From NCBI GenBank assembly GCA_947631345.1, contig CANRKW010000070.1, forward strand, positions 1 to 5,517: a DNA stretch of 5,517 bases, given 5' to 3'. Below the pieces are notes generated by a model that worked only from the letters and a program-made list of their open reading frames with translations, was not told the origin of the DNA and made no database searches. Below are positions 1 to 5,146 of the stretch, piece by piece; the stretch's first letter is position 1; each line of letters starts with the position of its first letter. The translations under genes and the position numbers were made by a program. The DNA is from an uncultured Bacilli bacterium (GTDB lineage: Bacteria > Bacillota_I > Bacilli_A > RF39 > UBA660).

Positions 1-2
1 CA

Positions 3-341
3 GCAGATGAAATAGTATTTGCTGGTGGATATGGTGAGAAGAATTGCCCTGACGCATATTATAATAGAAATGGGGTTGGTGGTGGTTCGAGTTGGTTATG
101 GGAATGGTTAACAATGACACCGCACGAATGGAATGCTGTGTCGAGTGTTTTCGAGGTGGGTGTCGGGGGTTCGTACACAAAATGGGAGGGAAGGCTGACC
201 ACCATCTCGACTGATGTCAGGGGTGCCGTCCGTCCTGTAATATCCCTAAAATCTTGTGTAACAAAAAGTGGAGGAGATGGAACAAGTGGTAATCCATACA
301 CATTTAGCATAGATTCCTCTTGTGCATCTGCAGTAAACTAA
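3..341 (+). CDS. C-terminal part of a surface/secreted-type protein ending in a GxVRPVxSLKS domain (5' end outside window)
   Basis: The frame is open from the left edge to a TAA at 339-341, giving 112 visible residues; the true start lies upstream, so the ATG at 114 is internal. The fragment is rich in Gly, Ser, Trp and Tyr (WLWEWLTMTP near residues 33-42), has three cysteines (one near residue 15, two near the C-terminus) and ends in a GAVRPVISLKS segment followed by a GGDGTSGNPYTF stretch. From memory, similar WLxTMSP...GVRPVxSLKS...GTSxNPY endings occur in multi-copy extracellular proteins of uncultured Bacilli, some with prepilin-like N-termini or DUF6273-like domains. That link is recognition, not a search result. 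No membrane anchor or LPXTG sorting signal is visible in the tail. The middle of the fragment is much richer in G+C than everything else in the window. The gene converges on herA and is followed by a hairpin terminator. Function unknown; a cell-surface or binding role is inference. Confidence 0.75.
   Translation, partial: ADEIVFAGGYGEKNCPDAYYNRNGVGGGSSWLWEWLTMTPHEWNAVSSVFEVGVGGSYTKWEGRLTTISTDVRGAVRPVISLKSCVTKSGGDGTSGNPYTFSIDSSCASAVN
121..240. other. G+C-rich, A-poor patch inside the surface-protein gene
   Basis: By hand count 68 of these 120 bases are G or C (57%) and only 24 are A (20%). A 60-base sample inside herA (961-1020) has 12 G or C (20%), and the flanking parts of the same gene (1-120 and 241-300) run at about 37-42%. 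The patch uses codons that are rare in the rest of the window, such as TCG, GGG, GTC, AGG, CTG and ACC. The reading frame stays open through it. The edges are approximate. Confidence 0.8.
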
Positions 342-379
342 TGTGTACATTAAATGTAAATTAAGACAAAACAATAATA

Positions 380-407
380 AAAGGATGATAACAAAATATC
401 ATCCTTT
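380..407. terminator. Bidirectional intrinsic terminator between the convergent surface gene and herA
   Basis: A perfect 11-bp stem is formed by AAAGGATGATA (380-390) and TATCATCCTTT (397-407) with a 6-base loop. On the plus strand it runs into TTTATTTAT, serving the surface-protein gene that stops at 341. On the minus strand the stem is followed by a T-rich stretch (TTTTATTATTGTTTTG including the stem end), serving herA. The herA stop codon (399-401) and last codons lie inside the stem. The G+C content of the stem is modest, but its length and placement between converging genes support the call. Confidence 0.8.
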
Positions 408-2156
408 ATTTATCATCCAATTATTAAATATATCTGCATTTGAACTTGATGGAGGAGGACTTGCTTTTTCCATCTTTACAATCATTGGTATTTTCAAAAT
501 TCTACCAAACGCTACACAAGTACCTGGTTGTAAACTTTTTTGTTTTTCAATAATATCACTAGACATATTAGGTATCATTTTAGTTATATAATCCAAATCT
601 TGTGGATGTGTTATTTTAAATATAACAAAATTATCTAATTGACTTATTACATTACCATTTAAATCAGTTGGTCTTTGTGTAATAAGATCCAAAATTATTC
701 CATGTTTTCTTCCTTCTTTAGCAATACGTTCAAACACATTATACCCCATTAAAGCAACATCATCGCCTTCTTTAACATATCTATGTGCTTCTTCCAAAAT
801 AATATGAATTGGAATACTAGCTCTTGGTTCATTAGTTTTACCAAAAGTTAAAAATATTCTACTAAATATTTTAGTTATAGTTCTTGCAAATCTATCATCT
901 ACATCTTCCAAATTAATATTGACAATTTGTGCTTTTTTACCATCTTTAGTAGTTAAAAGAAAACCTATAAAATCTTTCAAACTATTAAATTTTCTATCTG
1001 TAAAAAATTCAGCATTAGAACTATTAATTAAATTATGAAGTTTAACTTTTAAACTAATCGCACTATCATACATATCTGCATTTAATAAGTATCTTTCACT
1101 AAATAATGTGAAATTCAAAGCAACTTCTAAATCTTTAAGTCCATAAGTAACATTTGAAGTATCTATATCCCATTTTTTATCATCTTGAATAAACTTCTCT
1201 ATATATTCACTTATTATAGTTCTTTCAGCAAATCTTCCTTCAGAATCTATATCAAAGCAATGTCTAAATACTCTTGTAAATCCAACACCAGGAACTTCAG
1301 CATCTAAACTTATTTCTTTAGTATGAGTATTAGAAACTATATCAAAAATTTGATCTCTAATTTTAGCACTAGTTTGACTAGTATACATAATAGAAGTAAT
1401 AGCTTTAGCAAGTAAGTGATTTTTATATTCATTTACTAAAGCAGAATCACTTGCAAACACTTTAACTAATTCCAAAGCACTTTCTACAATAGATATTTGA
1501 CTATATTCAGTCGCATCTAATAAATTCAAAACATCATCTAAAGTAAGTAAAGATACTGGAACACTCAACTTTTCTTCATTAACAAGTCTTTTATTAGTAG
1601 TAATCAATTTATAATGTAAATTTGGATTAATTTTATCTAAATCTTTAAAAGCATTTATATATTCTCCAAAAGAATCAAATATAAACATATTAGCCCGATA
1701 TGGAAGACTAGGGGTATTATATACATTTTGTATAATTCTACAAATTCCATAAGTTTTACCAGAACCAGAATTACCAAAAATAGCTGTATGATTACTAAAT
1801 AAATCATTGATATTTACTTTAATAGGAAAATCTTTATATAAAGGAGAAACACCTAATGTGAAACTCTTATCATCTCCACCAACTAAAACATTAAGTTCTT
1901 GTTCATTTATTATTCTAACACTAGCTTCCAAAGTTGGCTTTTTAATAAGTCCACCTATAAAATTAGTATCTGTTATTTCTCCTAAGAAATTTATTTTAGC
2001 AGTAGTATCTCCTATATCTTCAACTTCACCTAATATTTTTTTATCATCATCTACAAAAACAACGTGCATATTAAGTAAATCTCCCATTAGTTTTCTCTCA
2101 ATTGTAAGTTCAACAATTGCAGAGTTTTTATTTATAGTTTTGATATTTCCAAACAT
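399..2156 (-). CDS. herA: HerA-family (DUF87) hexameric ATPase / DNA translocase
   Basis: Complete 585-residue protein. The N-terminal ~115 residues look like the HAS-barrel that precedes the motor in HerA proteins. The P-loop is GNSGSGKT (128-135). The Walker B region is IIILEEAH-like (about 452-458), with E455/E456 in place of the usual acidic pair. The segment ERIAKEGRKHG (476-486) carries arginines R477 and R483, candidate arginine fingers, followed by the sensor-like TQRP (493-496). The part between the P-loop and Walker B (about 180-420) is the family's divergent insert. A short Pro/Ser-rich tail (567-572) ends the protein. HerA proteins form hexameric rings that pump DNA; in archaea and some bacteria they work with the NurA nuclease in end resection, and in defence systems with SIR2 or other effectors. 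No such partner is encoded next to it here, so repair versus defence cannot be decided. The ATG at 2156 is preceded by AAGGGTG (2170-2164, 7-base gap), and the gene has its own promoter divergent from rpsU. Confidence 0.9.
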   Translation of the reverse strand: MFGNIKTINKNSAIVELTIERKLMGDLLNMHVVFVDDDKKILGEVEDIGDTTAKINFLGEITDTNFIGGLIKKPTLEASVRIINEQELNVLVGGDDKSFTLGVSPLYKDFPIKVNINDLFSNHTAIFGNSGSGKTYGICRIIQNVYNTPSLPYRANMFIFDSFGEYINAFKDLDKINPNLHYKLITTNKRLVNEEKLSVPVSLLTLDDVLNLLDATEYSQISIVESALELVKVFASDSALVNEYKNHLLAKAITSIMYTSQTSAKIRDQIFDIVSNTHTKEISLDAEVPGVGFTRVFRHCFDIDSEGRFAERTIISEYIEKFIQDDKKWDIDTSNVTYGLKDLEVALNFTLFSERYLLNADMYDSAISLKVKLHNLINSSNAEFFTDRKFNSLKDFIGFLLTTKDGKKAQIVNINLEDVDDRFARTITKIFSRIFLTFGKTNEPRASIPIHIILEEAHRYVKEGDDVALMGYNVFERIAKEGRKHGIILDLITQRPTDLNGNVISQLDNFVIFKITHPQDLDYITKMIPNMSSDIIEKQKSLQPGTCVAFGRILKIPMIVKMEKASPPPSSSNADIFNNWMINKG

Positions 2157-2182
2157 TTAAAATCACCCTTTATTCTATAAAA

Positions 2183-2211
2183 ATATTACCATAATTAAGT
2201 AGAATTTACAA
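2183..2211 (-). promoter_or_regulatory. Probable sigma-A promoter of herA (extended -10)
   Basis: On the minus strand TTGTAA (2211-2206) is followed after 17 bases by TAATAT (2188-2183), with a TG one base upstream of the -10 as in extended -10 promoters. The expected start point near 2176 leaves a leader of about 20 bases, enough for the AAGGGTG ribosome binding site at 2170-2164. In such AT-rich DNA chance matches are common, so confidence is moderate. Confidence 0.5.
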
Positions 2212-2285
2212 CTTATAATTATAGTTAAAGATGTAAAATAATAATGGACATAGATATATTTTTTTGATATATTATCTTTGAAGGA

Positions 2286-2303
2286 AAAAGTGTTTACACT
2301 TTT
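2286..2303. repeat. Short perfect inverted repeat AAAAGTGT / ACACTTTT
   Basis: The arms AAAAGTGT (2286-2293) and ACACTTTT (2296-2303) are separated by 2 bases, so as RNA it would form a stem of about 7 bp with a 4-base loop. As DNA it is a near-perfect palindrome of the kind bound by dimeric repressors. The same GAAAAAGTGT decamer (2284-2293) recurs at 2400-2409 inside the rpsU promoter, which favours an operator-like role, though this is inference. Confidence 0.5.
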
Positions 2304-2307
2304 GTAT

Positions 2308-2340
2308 GGGGTTTATTTTAGGATAAAGCCCTATTTTTCT
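2308..2340 (+). terminator. Orphan intrinsic terminator-like hairpin upstream of the rpsU promoter
   Basis: GGG (2308-2310) pairs with CCC (2329-2331) and TTTAT (2312-2316) with ATAAA (2323-2327). There is one G-G mismatch between the two blocks and a 6-base loop. A plus-strand T-tract follows (five T at 2334-2338, then C and more T). No plus-strand gene ends just upstream; the only thing there is the 5' end of the divergent herA. It may end a short non-coding RNA or leader started between herA and here, or stop antisense transcription. I did not find a convincing promoter for such a transcript. Confidence 0.45.
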
Positions 2341-2352
2341 TTTATGTTAAAA

Positions 2353-2384
2353 ACATATGTAAAATCATACATATGTAAAATCAT
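2353..2384. repeat. Perfect tandem direct repeat of 16 bp, two copies
   Basis: The unit ACATATGTAAAATCAT occurs at 2353-2368 and immediately again at 2369-2384 without a mismatch. Each unit contains the 8-bp palindrome ACATATGT, so the two palindromes sit 16 bp apart. A degraded third copy may precede it (TTATGTTAAAA at 2342-2352). The block ends 13 bases before the -35 box of the rpsU promoter, a position that suits an upstream regulatory site or simply a recent slippage duplication. Confidence 0.85.
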
Positions 2385-2397
2385 TAGTTAGTCCCTC

Positions 2398-2426
2398 TTG
2401 AAAAAGTGTAAATAAAGTGTTATAAT
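2398..2426 (+). promoter_or_regulatory. Strong sigma-A promoter of the rpsU operon
   Basis: TTGAAA (2398-2403) and a perfect TATAAT (2421-2426) are separated by exactly 17 bases. Transcription should start near 2433, giving a leader of about 24 bases that contains the ribosome binding site AGGGAGGG (2442-2449). The spacer holds two AAAGTGT repeats (2403-2409 and 2414-2420) spaced 11 bp, so a protein bound there would lie on one face of the helix and overlap polymerase. Confidence 0.85.
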
Positions 2427-2456
2427 TTGTCATAGAAGCGAAGGGAGGGAAGAGAA

Positions 2457-2657
2457 GTGACTCACGTAGAGGTAAAGAACGGAAACATCGAGAGTGCGTT
2501 AAAAAGATTCAAATTAAAGGTACAATATAGTGGTATCCCTTCTGAAGTAAAGAAAAGAAAAGAATATAGTAAGCCAGGAGTAGTAAGAAGAGAAGCAAAA
2601 AAAGAAGCCATAAAAAATGCAAGACGTGCTAATAAAAGAAATAACAGAAATTATTAA
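2457..2657 (+). CDS. rpsU: Small ribosomal subunit protein bS21
   Basis: Encodes 66 residues, close to the usual 57-70 for S21. The pattern VKNGNIESALKRFKLKV followed by a Lys/Arg-rich helix with EVKKRKEYSKP and a basic C-terminus (RRANKRNNR) is characteristic of the family. S21 sits on the platform of the 30S subunit near the 3' end of 16S rRNA and helps translation initiation. The start is a GTG at 2457, chosen because AGGGAGGG lies 7 bases upstream and no ATG is present before the conserved region. It is the first gene after the strong promoter at 2398-2426, and its stop is 12 bases before yqeY, so the two are almost certainly cotranscribed, as in Bacillus and many other Firmicutes. Confidence 0.95.
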   Translation: MTHVEVKNGNIESALKRFKLKVQYSGIPSEVKKRKEYSKPGVVRREAKKEAIKNARRANKRNNRNY

Positions 2658-2669
2658 TGGAGGAATATT

Positions 2670-3119
2670 ATGTCATTATATGAACAAATAACTTTAGATA
2701 TGAAAGAAGCTATGAGAACACACGATAAAGATACATTAAGTACTATAAGACTTTTAAAAAGTGCCATAGATTTAAAAAGAATAAATGAAAAACTAACAGA
2801 AGTAACAGATGAAGTAGTAATTGATGTAGCAAGTAAACAAGTAAAAACTCATAGAGAAAGCATAGAAGAATTTAAACGTGGTAACAGACTAGATTTAGTA
2901 AATGGTTTAGAAAGAGAAATAAAAGTAATAAGTAAATATCTACCAGAAGAATTAAGTATTGAAGAATTAAATAAAATAATAGATGAAGTTTTCCTTTTAG
3001 TAAAACCAGAAAGCAAAAAAGACATCGGGCGTATAATGAAAGAATTAACTCCAAAAGTAAAAGGAAGAGCTGATATGAAAGAAGTTAGCAAAATAATTAA
3101 TAACAAATTGGGTGCTTAA
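2670..3119 (+). CDS. yqeY: YqeY family protein (GatB/YqeY, tRNA-amidotransferase tail-like)
   Basis: 149 residues, the usual length of stand-alone YqeY. Recognisable segments are the N-terminal helix with MKEAMRTHDKDTLSTIRLLKSAI (about 11-33), the middle REIKVISKYLPEELS (about 82-96) and the C-terminal VKGRADMKEVSKIINNKL (about 129-147, with the family's GRADxKxV motif). The second domain resembles the tail of GatB, the subunit of Glu/Asp-tRNA amidotransferase that contacts tRNA; the free protein's exact role is not established, and a link to tRNA or translation is inferred from this similarity and from its steady place after rpsU. The ATG at 2670 is preceded by TGGAGGA (2658-2664). The stop codon falls in the loop of a small hairpin with a T-tract. 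Confidence 0.93.
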   Translation: MSLYEQITLDMKEAMRTHDKDTLSTIRLLKSAIDLKRINEKLTEVTDEVVIDVASKQVKTHRESIEEFKRGNRLDLVNGLEREIKVISKYLPEELSIEELNKIIDEVFLLVKPESKKDIGRIMKELTPKVKGRADMKEVSKIINNKLGA

Positions 3120-3134
3120 AACAGCACTTTTTTT
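3111..3134 (+). terminator. Weak intrinsic terminator / attenuator after yqeY
   Basis: GTGCT (3112-3116) pairs with AGCAC (3123-3127), extendable by a G-T pair, with a 6-base loop that contains most of the yqeY stop codon. Seven T follow directly (3128-3134). The stem is only 5-6 bp, so termination is probably partial, allowing reduced read-through into yqfC and the genes behind it. Ribosomes finishing yqeY would cover the stem. Confidence 0.6.
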
Positions 3135-3157
3135 CATATAATTAATAGGTGGTCAAA

Positions 3158-3394
3158 GTGCTTAATAACCTAAGTGAGTATTTAACTAAAGAAGAATATA
3201 GAATTAGTATAATACCTAATGGAATCCATATTTTATACTATTCTAAAATATTAGATATAACTAATTTAGAAGCTTTAATATATATAAAAAACAAAATAAT
3301 AAAAATAACAGGAATTAATTTATATATATCTAAATTAGATAAAAATGAACTTTTAATAAAAGGAAATATAAAAAAGGTAGAAATAAATGAATAG
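3158..3394 (+). CDS. yqfC: YabP/YqfC family sporulation protein
   Basis: About 78 residues, somewhat shorter than the roughly 93 of B. subtilis YqfC. The alternating hydrophobic beta pattern with NGIHILYYSKILDITN, a long KNKIIKITGINLYISKLD stretch and the closing ELLIKGNIKKVEI are typical of the YabP/YqfC family. In B. subtilis yqfC is a sigma-E controlled gene active in the mother cell during sporulation; its molecular function is unknown. I prefer the GTG at 3158, because AGGTGG (3147-3152) lies 5 bases before it. The GTG at 3149, which would add three residues, overlaps that ribosome binding site and has none of its own. The 3' end overlaps yqfD by 8 bases, the same pairing as in Bacillus, which suggests translational coupling. 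Confidence 0.88.
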   Translation: MLNNLSEYLTKEEYRISIIPNGIHILYYSKILDITNLEALIYIKNKIIKITGINLYISKLDKNELLIKGNIKKVEINE

Positions 3395-4529
3395 AATACA
3401 AATAGAAGTAGAGAAAAATGAATATAATGATTTAGTAAAATACTTAATAAAAAACAATATATATTTTGACTATTTAGATATAAAAAACAAAGTAACTTTA
3501 ATTATAAATATAAATGATTTTAAAGAAATAAAGACTTTATTTAAAAATATAAAAATAAAGAAATATTATGGACTAAATAAAATAAAGAACTTTTTAAAGA
3601 AACACTATATACTTATAATATCTTTTATATTAGTGTATCTTTTACTATTAATACTTTCTAATGTAATATTTAATATAGAAATAATATCTAATAATAAAGA
3701 TTTAAAGACAAGAATTAATTTATATTTAGAAGAAAATGGTATAAAGAAATACAAATTTATGAAAACTAATGAAGAATTAAATAAAATAAAAAAGATTATA
3801 TTAGAAGAAAATAAAAATACATTAGAATGGATTGAAATAGAAAGAATAGGTACAAAATATAAAATAGAATTAACTGAAAGAGTTATAAATGAAGAAAACA
3901 GTGATAATACCCCTAGAAATTTAATAGCCAAAAAGGATGCTTTAATAAAGTACATTGTAACAGAAAAAGGTACAAAAATAAAAGAAGTCAATGAATTAGT
4001 AAAAAAAGGAGACATAATTATAAGTGGAGAAGTTATTCAAAATGAAGAAGTAAAAAATATTGTAAGCGCGAAAGGAAAGGTATATGGAGAAGTTTGGTAT
4101 ACAGTAAATGTAACAGTTCCCTTTACACACGTTCATTATGAAAAAACAGGTGATGTAATAAATCATATATATATGGATGTATTTGGTAAAAAAATAACTT
4201 TAATTGGACAATTTAAAACAAACAAATCAATGAATACAAAAAAAGTCATATTAGATAAACCTTATCTATTTTTTAAAATTGTAAGTGAACAAAAAGAATT
4301 ATATGATTATACTACTCACACTTTAACAGAAAAAGAAGCTTTAACAGAAGCCATAAAAAGAAGTGATAAAAGTATAAATGATAAACTAAATGAAAATGAA
4401 TACATAATAGAGAAAAAAGTTTTGAAAAATAATACATATAGTAGTAAAATAGAGTTAGAAATATTTTATAGAGTTTATGAAAGTATTGAATCCTATCAAA
4501 ATATAGAAGAAATAAAAGAGGGAGAATAA
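3387..4529 (+). CDS. yqfD: Sporulation protein YqfD (stage IV-type membrane protein)
   Basis: 380 residues, close to the family norm of about 400. An N-terminal domain of about 70 residues precedes a single strong membrane segment (about 74-95, ILIISFILVYLLLLILSNV). The large remainder would lie on one side of the membrane. Family landmarks are NTLEWIEIERIGTKYKIELTER (about 144-165), PRNLIAKKDALIKYI (about 176-190), VKKGDIIISGEV (about 205-216) and the VSAKGKVYGEVWYTVNVTVP stretch (about 226-245). In B. subtilis yqfD is expressed in the mother cell during sporulation together with yqfC; the precise role is not known. The ATG overlaps the end of yqfC and is preceded by AAGGTAG. Here it shares a transcription unit with housekeeping genes, so it may not be sporulation-specific in this organism, but that is inference. 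Confidence 0.92.
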   Translation: MNRIQIEVEKNEYNDLVKYLIKNNIYFDYLDIKNKVTLIININDFKEIKTLFKNIKIKKYYGLNKIKNFLKKHYILIISFILVYLLLLILSNVIFNIEIISNNKDLKTRINLYLEENGIKKYKFMKTNEELNKIKKIILEENKNTLEWIEIERIGTKYKIELTERVINEENSDNTPRNLIAKKDALIKYIVTEKGTKIKEVNELVKKGDIIISGEVIQNEEVKNIVSAKGKVYGEVWYTVNVTVPFTHVHYEKTGDVINHIYMDVFGKKITLIGQFKTNKSMNTKKVILDKPYLFFKIVSEQKELYDYTTHTLTEKEALTEAIKRSDKSINDKLNENEYIIEKKVLKNNTYSSKIELEIFYRVYESIESYQNIEEIKEGE

Positions 4530-4531
4530 AA

Positions 4532-5140
4532 ATGGTTAAAACAGCTTTTTTCGAATTATTAGAAACTACCTGGCCTACACTTACAATATTTTTAGTAATA
4601 GTTATAATAATGAGATTCTATTTTATAAAAAACACAGGCAAAAAGTTAATATTACACGAAGAAGTAATGATAATAGTTTTTATTACTTATATATTGTTAT
4701 TATTTGAACTAGTAACTAGTAGAGATGTATCTTTAAGTGGTACAAATTTAATACCTTTAAGAGAAATATTAAGATACACCATTGGAAGTGAAAACTTTTA
4801 TAGACAAGTTGTAGGTAATATTATAATGTTTATACCATTTGGCTTTTTTGTAGCTTTCTATACTAAAGTAAACAAAATAAGAAGTATTTCTTTAATAACG
4901 TTCATAGTAAGTTTAACTATTGAAGTTGTACAAAGATTTATTGGTAGAAGTTTTGATATAGATGATATCATATTAAATGTAATAGGTGGAATATGTGGTT
5001 TTTTAATTTATGTCGCGCTTGATGCTATAAGAAAAAAACTTCCAAGGATGTTTCAAAGAGATGGATTTTATAACTTCTTATCGATACTTGTACTAGTTTT
5101 AGGAGTTTTATATTTACTAGGAATCATAAAATTAGGGTGA
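4532..5140 (+). CDS. VanZ-like family integral membrane protein
   Basis: 202 residues with about five or six hydrophobic segments (roughly 15-32, 44-62, 95-110, 116-133, 145-165 and 180-200). The VanZ signature is clear: SGTNLIPLREI (69-79), GNIIMFIPFGF (95-105) and EVVQRFIGRSFDIDDIILNVIGG (131-153), the last carrying the conserved E-xx-Q and Asp-Asp-...-Asn residues. VanZ itself gives low-level teicoplanin resistance in enterococci by an unclear mechanism; the wider family is common in Firmicutes and mostly uncharacterised. No vanA-type ligase or other van genes are present, so resistance should not be inferred. The ATG follows the yqfD stop by two bases, with GAGGGAG at 4518-4524. In the B. 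subtilis order the phoH-like gene and pgpH would be here. Confidence 0.9.
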   Translation: MVKTAFFELLETTWPTLTIFLVIVIIMRFYFIKNTGKKLILHEEVMIIVFITYILLLFELVTSRDVSLSGTNLIPLREILRYTIGSENFYRQVVGNIIMFIPFGFFVAFYTKVNKIRSISLITFIVSLTIEVVQRFIGRSFDIDDIILNVIGGICGFLIYVALDAIRKKLPRMFQRDGFYNFLSILVLVLGVLYLLGIIKLG

Positions 5141-5146
5141 AGTAAA

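Noticed and set aside
59..310. Open reading frame on the minus strand across the surface gene (83 codons).
   Set aside because: It is a shadow favoured by the G+C-rich patch; the plus frame is open to the window edge and ends in a recognisable domain.
1807..2160. Plus-strand open frame of 117 codons inside herA.
   Set aside because: It lies opposite the conserved N-terminal domain and P-loop side of HerA, lacks a domain of its own, and its composition is that of an antisense shadow.
2253..2273. Direct repeat GATATATT around a run of T as a regulatory element.
   Set aside because: An 8-bp repeat of A and T in such AT-rich DNA is expected by chance and has no supporting context.
399..2460. 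A SIR2-HerA or NurA-HerA defence/repair pair.
   Set aside because: No second gene accompanies herA on the minus strand: upstream is a promoter region and then the divergent rpsU operon, downstream a terminator and a convergent gene.
3114..3149. CATATAAT at 3135-3142 as a -10 box (sigma-E-like, or TATAAT for sigma-A) for yqfC.
   Set aside because: No matching -35 at a proper distance, and a start near 3149 would cut off the AGGTGG ribosome binding site at 3147-3152 that the yqfC start needs.
3605..4015. Minus-strand open frame of 136 codons inside yqfD.
   Set aside because: It is antisense to well-recognised YqfD segments; its Phe/Ile/Leu/Ser richness is what reversed AT-rich Lys/Glu codons give.
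4532..5140. Glycopeptide resistance locus because of the VanZ-like gene.
   Set aside because: No VanA/VanB ligase, VanH, VanX or VanRS is present, and VanZ-like proteins are widespread outside resistance clusters.
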